Counted from the stretch's first letter, positions 1 through 5,936 are shown. The stretch: DNA of 6,480 nt from Clostridiaceae bacterium (GCA_012511525.1 JAAZFW010000409.1:1-6480), one strand, 5' to 3'. Notes: generated from the sequence alone by a model not told the origin. Translations and numbers: made by a program.

Positions 1-141
1 GCCAGTTCGGTGATTGAACTCGACAACCACACTACCGACCAGGACAACCCGGGCTTCCAGGAATACCTCGGCTATTACGCTGAAGCGTATGCAACCGCCC
101 GCGAGAACTATTTATCAAAAGATTCGTCATCAGAACGATGA
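1..141 (+). CDS. C-terminal fragment of an unidentified protein, possibly an FGGY-type sugar kinase
   Basis: The first reading frame is open from the first base of the window and ends at TGA 139-141, giving the last 46 residues of a gene that starts upstream. The codon choice is GC-rich like the genes on the right, and a strong terminator follows 9 bases after the stop, which supports a real gene end. The tail is acidic and rich in tyrosine (EYLGYYAEAYATARENY), ending in a polar serine-rich stretch. An aromatic helix of this kind, following a proline, resembles the final helix of FGGY carbohydrate kinases such as xylulokinase, but the resemblance is loose and no catalytic motif lies inside the window. 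A sugar kinase would suit the LacI-type regulator nearby, though that is inference. I am confident it is coding and unsure of the function. Confidence 0.6.
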   Translation, partial: ASSVIELDNHTTDQDNPGFQEYLGYYAEAYATARENYLSKDSSSER

Positions 142-150
142 CCGAACGAA

Positions 151-177
151 CGGGCAGCCGCACGGCTGCCCGTTTTC
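151..177 (+). terminator. Rho-independent terminator of the upstream gene
   Basis: A perfect 9-bp GC-rich stem (CGGGCAGCC 151-159 pairing with GGCTGCCCG 164-172) with a four-base GCAC loop is followed at once by TTTTCT on the + strand. It starts 9 bases after the stop codon at 139-141. The reverse-strand reading lacks a good T tract, so it mainly serves the + strand gene. It insulates the cassette at 721-1431 from upstream transcription. Confidence 0.93.
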
Positions 178-411
178 TGTGCCGCCAGGTATATGCACAA
201 TGCAAGTCGTGTTACACCTTGAGACCCTGATCCGCCATTTCCTTTATGTGTTGGCAGCTGATTTGCCGAAAACGTAAGCTGTGAACCAATGAGTAGTTAA
301 GAAATGAGTTGTTCTTTTCTCCGAAAGATGAACAAATCTTGTTTTTCACTCAGTTGATCTATGGAACAGCTATTTCGCGAACAGAACCAATCTGCATAAT
401 ACATGCGTGCG

Positions 412-427
412 GCGGAGAAGTCTCCGC
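412..427. repeat. Perfect short inverted repeat (hairpin or operator-like)
   Basis: GCGGAGA (412-418) and TCTCCGC (421-427) are exact reverse complements separated by AG. On the + strand transcript the stem can extend outward through a G-U pair (411/428) and a C-G pair (410/429). No T tract follows on either strand, so it is not a standard terminator. A protein-binding palindrome or an RNA hairpin are both possible. Confidence 0.5.
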
Positions 428-475
428 TGATATTATTTGCTTAAAATCGAAATCTAATTGAGAGACCTGTTGATT

Positions 476-495
476 ATATCACGGAAAAGTGATAT
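476..495. repeat. Inverted repeat with 6-base spacer
   Basis: ATATCAC (476-482) and GTGATAT (489-495) are exact reverse complements around GGAAAA. The size and symmetry fit an operator half-site pair or a weak RNA hairpin. It lies 9 bases left of the direct repeat at 504-515. If the cassette at 516-1444 is an insertion, this element would originally have sat just beyond the 3' end of the - strand regulator. Confidence 0.45.
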
Positions 496-503
496 CATGC
501 ATT

Positions 504-515
504 TGAATGAGAACT
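504..515. repeat. Left copy of 12-bp direct repeat bracketing the DUF4160-DUF2442 cassette
   Basis: TGAATGAGAACT occurs here and again, identical and in the same orientation, at 1433-1444. The two copies enclose the complete low-GC two-gene cassette and nothing else that I can identify. Such repeats can be target duplications, attachment cores or short-homology recombination scars; no integrase or transposase is visible inside. Confidence 0.65.
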
Positions 516-720
516 GGGTGTGCCGTTCGATGTTTGCAGATGAGTGAAGTAAGGGAACGCATCCGGTAAAGAGGCAGCGCACGGATTCGGATCTGAAATT
601 GTAAGTTTGGGTATCGTGTAGCCTGTTGTATCTAAAAAATAGGATCTGCGTTTTCCTTCACACGAATAACCCGAGACAATGAAAGGGAGGCCGAGCAATC
701 TATGCGACAGGCTTTGTTAT

Positions 721-975
721 ATGCCGGTATTATCAAAATTTTGCGGGATTATCATTCGTATGTACTTTCAGCAGGCAGAGCATAACCCGCCGCATATTCA
801 TGCTCTATATGAGGGAGAAATGGCTGCGATTGATGTCCGGACAGGCGGGTTATTAGAGGGTCATTTGCCATCCAAGGCATTATCTATGGTAAAGGTGTGG
901 GTAGGCATTCATAAAAATGATCTGCTGCATATGTGGGAGACGCAGGATTTCAAGCCGCTCTCTCCCCTGGAATGA
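721..975 (+). CDS. DUF4160 family protein, toxin-antitoxin-like cassette gene 1
   Basis: This is a small (84 aa) cytoplasmic protein of the DUF4160 family, whose biochemical role is not established to my knowledge. The family signature is clear: an N-terminal MPVLSKFCGIIIRMYF strand segment, then a histidine cluster HNPPHIH (His21, His25, His27) and a strand pair around YEGEMAAIDV. Family members usually begin at this MPxxSxFxGI, so I start at ATG 721. An in-frame ATG at 679 would add 14 residues unlike the family. The ribosome site for 721 is weak (CAGG 708-711). Only 9 bases separate its stop from the next gene, so the two are one operon. DUF4160 and DUF2442 genes are often neighbours, and such pairs look like toxin-antitoxin modules, but toxicity here is inference. 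GC content is visibly lower than in the genes right of 1443, which suggests acquisition. Confidence 0.88.
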   Translation: MPVLSKFCGIIIRMYFQQAEHNPPHIHALYEGEMAAIDVRTGGLLEGHLPSKALSMVKVWVGIHKNDLLHMWETQDFKPLSPLE

Positions 976-984
976 GGTGATTTT

Positions 985-1431
985 ATGTTTCATAAGGTGA
1001 AAGCAGTCAAAGCCTTGCCGGACTATCGTTTGAGCGTTCAGTTTGCAGAGGGTGTTACGAAATTGTACGACGTCAAACCGCTCTTTGTTAAATGGGCGTC
1101 GTTTAGAATTTTTGAAAATGATCCTGAGCTGTTTGCCAGCGTAAAGGTGGATGTGGGAGGTTACGGAATCATCTGGAACGACACGCTTGATCTGTCTTGC
1201 GACGAGCTTTTTGAGAATGGTCAGACTGTTAAAACGCCATTTGACGGGCTGATGGCATTTACTGACGCAACCCGGATTTGGGGATTGAATGAAAGCACAT
1301 TACGCAAGGCAATCTCCTATGGCAAGCTGGTTAATGGCGTCGATGTCTGCAAGTATGGGAAACAATGGGTCATTTCCATGGAAGCAATGAGGCGGGAATA
1401 CGGTCAGCCGAAATCAGATCGTTTGCCATAG
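985..1431 (+). CDS. DUF2442 protein with C-terminal helix-turn-helix, probable antitoxin-like regulator
   Basis: A 148-residue protein with two parts. Residues about 4-77 are a DUF2442 domain, recognised by the V-K-A-x-x-L-P-D-Y start, the YDVKPLF segment and the closing GIIWNDTLDLSCDEL signature. Residues about 88-140 form a DNA-binding helix-turn-helix: FTDATRIWGLNESTLRKAI with a following wing-like KYGKQWVISMEAMRREYG, the layout of single-copy excisionase or MerR-like helix-turn-helix domains. The ribosome site GAGGTGA (974-980) overlaps the stop codon of the DUF4160 gene, so translation is probably coupled. The DNA-binding domain suggests it controls its own operon, as antitoxins commonly do; that role is inferred. 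Its stop codon lies 11 bases from the stop of the convergent regulator, and I see no terminator between them. Base composition is less GC-rich than the genes to the right. Confidence 0.88.
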   Translation: MFHKVKAVKALPDYRLSVQFAEGVTKLYDVKPLFVKWASFRIFENDPELFASVKVDVGGYGIIWNDTLDLSCDELFENGQTVKTPFDGLMAFTDATRIWGLNESTLRKAISYGKLVNGVDVCKYGKQWVISMEAMRREYGQPKSDRLP

Positions 1432-1432
1432 A

Positions 1433-1444
1433 TGAATGAGAACT
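1433..1444. repeat. Right copy of 12-bp direct repeat
   Basis: This is identical to 504-515. It begins two bases after the stop codon of the DUF2442 gene, and its last two bases (CT) form part of the stop codon of the - strand regulator (TAG, complement of 1443-1445). If the segment 516-1444 were removed, the left copy followed by A1445 would rebuild the same stop codon, so the regulator would be unchanged by gain or loss of the cassette. Confidence 0.65.
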
Positions 1445-2600
1445 ATTGTGCAGAGGTTACCGTCTGCATCAGGCAGCTGAAATTGGCGATATATTTGTTA
1501 AGCAAAGTTAGGAAACTGCTGCGTGATGACACATCGACCAGTTGGTACATTTTTTTCAAACGCCGGCTCAGGGCGCTTCGCGACAAGTAAAGCCGGAATC
1601 CGATCGCCTCGTAGCTATGACCTGCGAGCAGCTCGCAGATGATCTTGTAGTCGAGCTCGTCGCAGAGCCGCAGGCACTGCTCCAGGCTCCTGATCTCGCG
1701 ATTGATGCGCCCGAGAGAAGCGCTGCTGTCCAATCTTTGGTTGGGGTACTGGCCCGCAGGCAGGCCGGATGTACCGATGGTTTCGGCCAATTCGGGGTGA
1801 CCGGTGCTGCCGCGGCAGATGATCTGGTGCTGCACGGTCAGCACGATGGCGCTGACCTTGGGATTTGCCTGCAGCGTCTCCCAGATGGTCAAGGCTTGAA
1901 CGCCCATTTCGCGGTAGTCCATGGTTGCCGTCGTCAAGGTCGGCTTCGAGCAGCGCCCCAGCAGATGGTTGCCGAATCCGGCGACGACCAGGTCATCCGG
2001 AATCCGAATTTTGCGACGCGCAGATTCGGCCAGCAAGGCGACCGCGACATAATCGTTTGCGCAGATCGCACCGTTGTAACGCGAGGGGGCGGCCAAAAAT
2101 GCGTCGATGGCGTCGTCGAGATCGTGCCGGACAGGAAAGATGTCACCGGATGCGGCCTCGAGACCCAGCTGGGCCATCGCCGATATGAAAGCAAACTGTT
2201 TCTCCTGGTCGTTGCTCGAGACAGGATTCAAACCGACCAGGGCAATACGGTCGCGCCCCATCCGGGAAAAGTAATGAACCAGTTGTTCCACGCTGGCCCG
2301 GCGGTTATAGATCGTGCCGCTGACATCATAGCCGAAGGATTGTGGTACGGCACCGACCAGGATCGGCCGGATCCCGCTTCTTTTGAGCGTCGCGATCGCG
2401 TTCTGCGTCCAGCCATCGCTTGTGCTGATGACGATTGCCGCGCTAGCCGAATGAGCCTTTACGATTTCGTCGGCAGCATAGCAATCCTGAACCAGGTAAT
2501 GCCGCTTGGCCGCGCCGGCCCGCAGGCTGTTGATGCTGTCGACATACCAGACAGGCTTGATATATGAAGGTTCCAGCAGGATGTGGACTGTATGTGTCAT
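1443..2600 (-). CDS. Transcriptional regulator: LacI-type ligand-binding domain with C-terminal LuxR-like helix-turn-helix
   Basis: A 385-residue cytoplasmic regulator. Residues about 5-266 are a periplasmic-binding-protein-like sensor of the LacI/GalR type, seen in GAICANDYVAVALL (177-190), IPDDLVVAGFGNHLLG (200-215) and the PTLTTATMDYREMG stretch (220-233). This domain normally binds a sugar or related effector. There is no LacI helix-turn-helix at the N-terminus: the protein begins directly with the first strand of the sensor. Instead, after a linker and a helix (about 293-316), residues 317-371 match a LuxR/GerE-like helix-turn-helix (LLAGHSYEAIGFRLYLSRSALSRRLKKMY). The start ATG (complement of 2598-2600) follows AAGGAT (2608-2613) at 7 bases, and a strong promoter lies upstream. 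It is divergent from the GRE operon and probably controls it and itself. The ligand cannot be read from sequence. Whether it represses or activates is open. Confidence 0.9.
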   Translation of the reverse strand: MTHTVHILLEPSYIKPVWYVDSINSLRAGAAKRHYLVQDCYAADEIVKAHSASAAIVISTSDGWTQNAIATLKRSGIRPILVGAVPQSFGYDVSGTIYNRRASVEQLVHYFSRMGRDRIALVGLNPVSSNDQEKQFAFISAMAQLGLEAASGDIFPVRHDLDDAIDAFLAAPSRYNGAICANDYVAVALLAESARRKIRIPDDLVVAGFGNHLLGRCSKPTLTTATMDYREMGVQALTIWETLQANPKVSAIVLTVQHQIICRGSTGHPELAETIGTSGLPAGQYPNQRLDSSASLGRINREIRSLEQCLRLCDELDYKIICELLAGHSYEAIGFRLYLSRSALSRRLKKMYQLVDVSSRSSFLTLLNKYIANFSCLMQTVTSAQ

Positions 2601-2607
2601 GTGACCG

Positions 2608-2613
2608 ATCCTT
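2608..2613 (-). promoter_or_regulatory. Ribosome binding site of the regulator
   Basis: On the - strand this reads AAGGAT, 7 bases before the ATG whose complement is 2598-2600. It supports that start, and thus the absence of an N-terminal LacI DNA-binding domain. Confidence 0.75.
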
Positions 2614-2646
2614 GGCCGCAGAGCGGCTCTTATTCGTTAATCAACC

Positions 2647-2676
2647 ATTATAGCCTGTCCCGCATAATCGGGTCAA
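2647..2676 (-). promoter_or_regulatory. Sigma-70-type promoter of the regulator gene
   Basis: On the - strand, TTGACC (complement of 2671-2676) is followed after 18 bases by a perfect TATAAT (complement of 2647-2652). Transcription would start around 2640, leaving a leader of about 40 bases before the regulator ATG. It is the best promoter in the window. The 20-bp palindrome at 2656-2675 covers nearly the whole spacer and five bases of the -35, so binding there should block it. Confidence 0.7.
2656..2675. promoter_or_regulatory. Palindromic candidate operator, TGNCCCG-N6-CGGGNCA
   Basis: The arms TGTCCCG (2656-2662) and CGGGTCA (2669-2675) pair as reverse complements except at the third position from each end (2658/2673), with CATAAT between. 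The element is a typical size for a dimeric repressor site and lies across the regulator promoter. The right half AATCGGG (2666-2672) recurs at 2717-2723, beside the -10 of the divergent operon. Assigning it to the neighbouring regulator is inference from position. Confidence 0.5.
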
Positions 2677-2716
2677 CTCCAATTTATCTGACCACTCGGC
2701 AACGGTGTTGGAGTCG

Positions 2717-2723
2717 AATCGGG
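2717..2723. promoter_or_regulatory. Second copy of operator half-site AATCGGG
   Basis: AATCGGG recurs exactly 51 bases after the copy inside the palindrome (2666-2672), about five helical turns. It ends 13 bases before the candidate -10 of the GRE operon. No matching CCCG arm lies at the expected spacing, so it is a half-site only. A regulator bound at both places could contact both promoters. Confidence 0.35.
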
Positions 2724-2736
2724 ATATTATTGACCA

Positions 2737-2742
2737 TATAAT
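2737..2742 (+). promoter_or_regulatory. Candidate -10 element of the GRE operon
   Basis: A perfect TATAAT on the + strand ends 30 bases before the activase start codon. The matching -35 position (about 2713-2719) holds no good hexamer; TTGGAG at 2708-2713 is 23 bases away, too far for a normal spacer. A good -10 with a poor -35 fits a promoter that needs an activator, but the motif is short and could be chance in AT-rich DNA. Confidence 0.4.
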
Positions 2743-2759
2743 GAAAAGCAGCACATGAC

Positions 2760-2765
2760 AAGGAG
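2760..2765 (+). promoter_or_regulatory. Ribosome binding site that fixes the activase start
   Basis: AAGGAG is followed by 7 bases and then ATG at 2773. The earlier in-frame ATG at 2755 lies upstream of this site and has no comparable site of its own, so 2773 is the likely start. Confidence 0.85.
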
Positions 2766-2772
2766 CAGCAAC

Positions 2773-3672
2773 ATGCATGGCCTGGTGACTGAAATACAGC
2801 GTTTTTCACTTCATGACGGACCCGGCATCCGAACGACCGTGTTCCTTAAAGGCTGCAACATGCAGTGCGGTTGGTGCCACAATCCGGAAACCATCTCGGC
2901 CCGGCCATCCCTGTGTTATTACCCGGATCGTTGCATTGGCTGTGGTCGCTGCGTTCTGGCTTGCCCGCACCAGGCGCACCAGATGAAGGGAACGCTTCAT
3001 GTCATTGACCGGTCGTTGTGCCGCGCCTGCGGCCGTTGCGCGGCGGTTTGTCCGACGGAGGCCCTGCTTATGGCCGGAACCGTCATGACGGTCGACGAGG
3101 TCATGCGGGAAGTCCGCCAGGACCGTGTTTATTATGACGAATCAGGCGGTGGTGTCACCCTGTCCGGCGGCGAAGTGCTGTGCCAACCCGCATTCGCCCG
3201 GGCCCTGATCGAGGCTTGCTGCGCGGAAGGCTTTGCCGTTGCGCTGGAAACGAACCTCAATGCGCCGCCTGCCGTGGTAGCTGATTTGGCCCAGAAGGCA
3301 GACCTGGTTATGTTTGACATCAAGCTCATCGACCATGGTGCGCATCACAAGGAGACAGGCGCAGAACTGACGACTGTCCTGGAAAACGCCCGCATGCTGG
3401 CGGACATGGGAATCAGCCTGATCGTGCGAACGCCGTTGATTCCGGGCGTCACAGACCAAGCGGAAAATGTGGCCGGCATCGCGGCATTTGCCGCGAAACT
3501 TGCATCTGTCCGGTATTATGAATTGCTGAACTTCAATCCGCTAGGCGCGTCGAAATATGCCAGCCTCGATTTGCCGTACGCGTTCAAGGACAGCCGTCCG
3601 CTGTCACCGGGAAAGCTCAGCCATCTGAAAGCAGTTGCCGAGGCAGCCGGTATAACGGTCAAGGTCAACTGA
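2773..3672 (+). CDS. Glycyl radical enzyme activating protein (radical SAM, ferredoxin-type insert)
   Basis: A 299-residue activase that would use S-adenosylmethionine and a [4Fe-4S] cluster to abstract a hydrogen from the glycyl loop of the GRE encoded next. The N-terminus has the family signature IQRFSLHDGPGIRTTVFLKG (8-27), followed by the radical SAM CxxxCxxC (Cys28, Cys32, Cys35) in GCNMQCGWCHNPE. Two ferredoxin-type cysteine sets follow: Cys54, 57, 60, 64 and Cys83, 86, 89, 93, enough for two more [4Fe-4S] clusters. The SAM-contacting GGE is at 132-134 within GGGVTLSGGEVL. The insert is typical of activases for GREs other than classical pyruvate formate-lyase, for example those of choline lyase or hydroxyphenylacetate decarboxylase. 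The GRE gene starts 11 bases after the stop. Here the activase comes first, whereas many GRE operons have the GRE first. The specific GRE substrate cannot be told from this protein. Confidence 0.96.
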   Translation: MHGLVTEIQRFSLHDGPGIRTTVFLKGCNMQCGWCHNPETISARPSLCYYPDRCIGCGRCVLACPHQAHQMKGTLHVIDRSLCRACGRCAAVCPTEALLMAGTVMTVDEVMREVRQDRVYYDESGGGVTLSGGEVLCQPAFARALIEACCAEGFAVALETNLNAPPAVVADLAQKADLVMFDIKLIDHGAHHKETGAELTTVLENARMLADMGISLIVRTPLIPGVTDQAENVAGIAAFAAKLASVRYYELLNFNPLGASKYASLDLPYAFKDSRPLSPGKLSHLKAVAEAAGITVKVN

Positions 3673-3683
3673 GAGGAACGATC

Positions 3684-5936
3684 ATGAGTGCGATTACCTT
3701 TATTAACCAGTACGATGCTCAGGAATCTTTCGACTACGATCGGCGGCTCCGGTTGCTGCGGGCCAGGAAAGTCGCCCAAACAGAGGAGAAAGCGCGTGCG
3801 GGCGGCGCCAACGAAGATGATTATGGCCTGATTGTTCAGGATGCCTTCATCTATCAGCTGGCACCTAATCATCCCAACGGCTCAATCTATGGCTACCAAG
3901 CCTGGGTGGAGAATTACTGCTCTGTCCTGGCACAGCACCCGCTCTATTGCGACCCTCTGGACGCGTTTGTCGGCAAAGGGTTCCTGTTTCTGGAGCGGTT
4001 GCGGCCGAAAGCGCACAAATGGAACCCTGACTATCCGTTCGACGATCTTCAGGTTCTGTTTGACCGTTACAATATTATTCACGGCATCGACAATTGCCAC
4101 CATTTCACCCCGGATTTGCAGATCGGCTTCGATCTTGGCTGGGGTGGTATCCTGGACAAGTTGAAGCGCTGCCGGTCGAGCAAAGGATCCGCACACCACG
4201 AATTCTATGACAGCGAGATCACGGTGGTCGAAGCGGTCATCGGCTTTTTACATCGCATGGCGTCTGAGATCGATCGCCTGGCTGAGGAGGAACAGAATCC
4301 TCATCTAAAAGCCAATCTCAAGGAGATGGCCGCAGTCAACCGGCACGTGGCATCCGAACCGCCGCGAACCTTTCGCGAGGCGATCCAATGGATGTGCTGG
4401 TTCTCAATGCTTTCACGAACCTACAACCGGGGTTCGGCCGGCGGACAGCTCGACGAGCTGCTGCGGCCCTACTATGAGCAGGACAAGGCGCATGGCCTGT
4501 TGACAGACGAGGAGGCCGTTTTCTACCTTGCCTGCCTTTTTTTGCAGGACAGTCGCTATTTTCAGTTGGGCGGCCCGGACGCCGACGGACGCGACATGAC
4601 CTCCGCACTGTCTTACCTGGCGCTGGAGGCTGCCGACAAGATCAACATCGCCTGCAACCTGACAATCCGTGTCCATGACCAGCTGGACCCGGCATTTTTC
4701 AGAAAATCTGTTGTCTGCCTGTTTCGCAACAGGCAGGGCTGGCCTCGCTACAGTTCGGATACGGCTTTGGTCGAGGGTTTCATGAATTGCGGTTATACGC
4801 GTGATCAGGCCCGCAAACGAGTTGCGGCCGGTTGCCACTGGATGTGCATGCCGGGGTTGGAATACACGATGAACGATACGGTTAAAATCAACCTGGCACG
4901 TGTATTCGAGGTTGCTTTTCATGAAACCGCCGTCCGCGAGGACGCTCGCATTGAAGACCTCTGGCAGTGCTTCAACCGGCATCTCGAGCAGGCTGTCAAT
5001 GCCACCGGCGCAGGCATCATGCACCATCTCAAGTACCAGACCCGAAGCCAGCCAGAGTTGATCCTGAATTTGTTCCAGCAGAATCTGATCGAAAAAGGGG
5101 TCAACATAACGGACGGTGGGGCTAATTTCTACAACATGTGTATCGACGGCAGCGGCCTGGCGGTCGTTATCGACAGCTTCGCAGCCTGCGAACAGCATGT
5201 CGATCAGAAAAAGGATATCACCTACCCGGCCCTGAAAGCACTGCTTGACGCCGATTTCGCGGGAGCCGAAGGCCAGGTTATGCAGCATCTCCTGATGCGC
5301 TCACCACGTTTTGGCGGCGGCGACAACCCGGCTTTGACATGGGCTGTCCGCATCAAGGACGCGTTCACCGGCGCTGTTCGGGCCCTCTGCCGGCGTTATC
5401 CTGGCATTCAGTTTATACCGGGCTTTTTCTCCTGGTCCAATACCATCGCCTTTGGCAAGGCGGTCGGCGCTACGCCCGATGGACGCAAAAGCGGGGACCC
5501 CATCAATCACGGGGCCAACCCCAACAGCGGCTTTCGCAGAGACGGCGCTGTATCTGCGATGTGCAACGCGATCGCGGCCATCCAGCCCAATTTCGGCAAC
5601 ACCGCCCCGGTACAACTTGAACTTGATCCTGGTATTGCGGATGACGAAGAAGGTATCGACAAGATGTGTGCCATGATCCGCGCCATTCTCAAGAGCGGCA
5701 ACACGCTTTTGAATGTCAACATCATCGACGGGGCAAAGATCCTCGCGGCTCACAGCGATCCGTTCCGATTCCCTGACCTGGTGGTTCGTGTCACCGGGTT
5801 CACCGCGTTTTTCGCGATGCTGTCGCCGGAGTTCCGCCAATTGGTGGTCGACCGGGTGAAAGCGGTCAACCCGACGCTGGAACAGCCGGCTTTGCCGGAC
5901 GAATGCACTCTTTCATGCCCTATGCCGATAGAATAA
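3684..5936 (+). CDS. Glycyl radical enzyme of unassigned subfamily (pyruvate formate-lyase-like)
   Basis: A 750-residue cytoplasmic GRE, near the usual family length. The N-terminal PFL-like domain runs to about 590, with PPRTFREAIQWM, FQLGGPDADGRD and the RQGWPRYSSDTALVEGF strand leading to the thiyl-cysteine loop, where Cys384 sits in AAGCHWMCMPG. The glycyl radical domain follows from ATPDGRK (596-602), with Gly705 in RVTGFTAFF. Both radical residues are present, so it should be active. In glycerol and choline-type enzymes the loop reads GCVEP with a catalytic Glu two residues after Cys; here that place is Trp386, and a second cysteine (Cys388) follows. Classical PFL has two adjacent cysteines, so this is not PFL either. 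The tail ends with two more cysteines (741, 745). The start has GAGAGGA (3671-3677) at 6 bases. The LacI-type regulator and cupin neighbour hint at a sugar-like substrate; this is inference. Confidence 0.95.
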   Translation: MSAITFINQYDAQESFDYDRRLRLLRARKVAQTEEKARAGGANEDDYGLIVQDAFIYQLAPNHPNGSIYGYQAWVENYCSVLAQHPLYCDPLDAFVGKGFLFLERLRPKAHKWNPDYPFDDLQVLFDRYNIIHGIDNCHHFTPDLQIGFDLGWGGILDKLKRCRSSKGSAHHEFYDSEITVVEAVIGFLHRMASEIDRLAEEEQNPHLKANLKEMAAVNRHVASEPPRTFREAIQWMCWFSMLSRTYNRGSAGGQLDELLRPYYEQDKAHGLLTDEEAVFYLACLFLQDSRYFQLGGPDADGRDMTSALSYLALEAADKINIACNLTIRVHDQLDPAFFRKSVVCLFRNRQGWPRYSSDTALVEGFMNCGYTRDQARKRVAAGCHWMCMPGLEYTMNDTVKINLARVFEVAFHETAVREDARIEDLWQCFNRHLEQAVNATGAGIMHHLKYQTRSQPELILNLFQQNLIEKGVNITDGGANFYNMCIDGSGLAVVIDSFAACEQHVDQKKDITYPALKALLDADFAGAEGQVMQHLLMRSPRFGGGDNPALTWAVRIKDAFTGAVRALCRRYPGIQFIPGFFSWSNTIAFGKAVGATPDGRKSGDPINHGANPNSGFRRDGAVSAMCNAIAAIQPNFGNTAPVQLELDPGIADDEEGIDKMCAMIRAILKSGNTLLNVNIIDGAKILAAHSDPFRFPDLVVRVTGFTAFFAMLSPEFRQLVVDRVKAVNPTLEQPALPDECTLSCPMPIE

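Larger units (their letters stand above)
178..720. other. AT-rich intergenic region without a supported gene
   Basis: About 540 bases lie between the terminator and the DUF4160 start. Short open frames exist on both strands (for example 495-698 on the - strand), but they have no recognisable domain, no convincing ribosome site and unnatural composition, so I do not call them. The stretch holds two perfect inverted repeats (412-427 and 476-495) and the left copy of a 12-bp direct repeat (504-515). A weak promoter-like pair, TTGGGT 607-612 and TATCTA 629-634 with a 16-base spacer, could drive the cassette downstream; this is a low-confidence reading. A purine-rich AAGGGAGG at 683-690 resembles a ribosome site but is 30 bases from the start I prefer. 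Confidence 0.6.

Noticed and set aside
14..277. An 87-codon + strand frame running through the terminator
   Set aside because: It overlaps the better-supported C-terminal fragment in another frame, reads straight through the intrinsic terminator and has low-quality composition.
679..720. Upstream ATG at 679 as the start of the DUF4160 gene
   Set aside because: It adds 14 residues not typical of the family, has no Shine-Dalgarno site, and the conserved family N-terminus begins at ATG 721.
702..785. A 27-codon frame (ATG 702) behind the AAGGGAGG at 683-690, overlapping the DUF4160 start
   Set aside because: The 11-base spacing is long, the peptide has no recognisable features, and DUF4160 is intact in its own frame, so no frameshift needs explaining. 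A leader peptide is possible but unsupported.
1449..1468. TGCAGA/TCTGCA inverted repeat near the 3' end of the regulator as a terminator
   Set aside because: It lies inside the regulator coding sequence, the stem is only 6 bp, and no T tract follows on either strand.
1542..2567. A 341-codon open frame on the + strand opposite the regulator
   Set aside because: It is the antisense of a gene with clear LacI-type and helix-turn-helix signatures. Its own translation has no recognisable domain and reads like a GC-rich shadow frame.
4413..5288. A 291-codon open frame on the - strand inside the GRE gene
   Set aside because: It lies fully opposite the GRE coding sequence, whose motifs are unmistakable, and shows no domain or ribosome site of its own.
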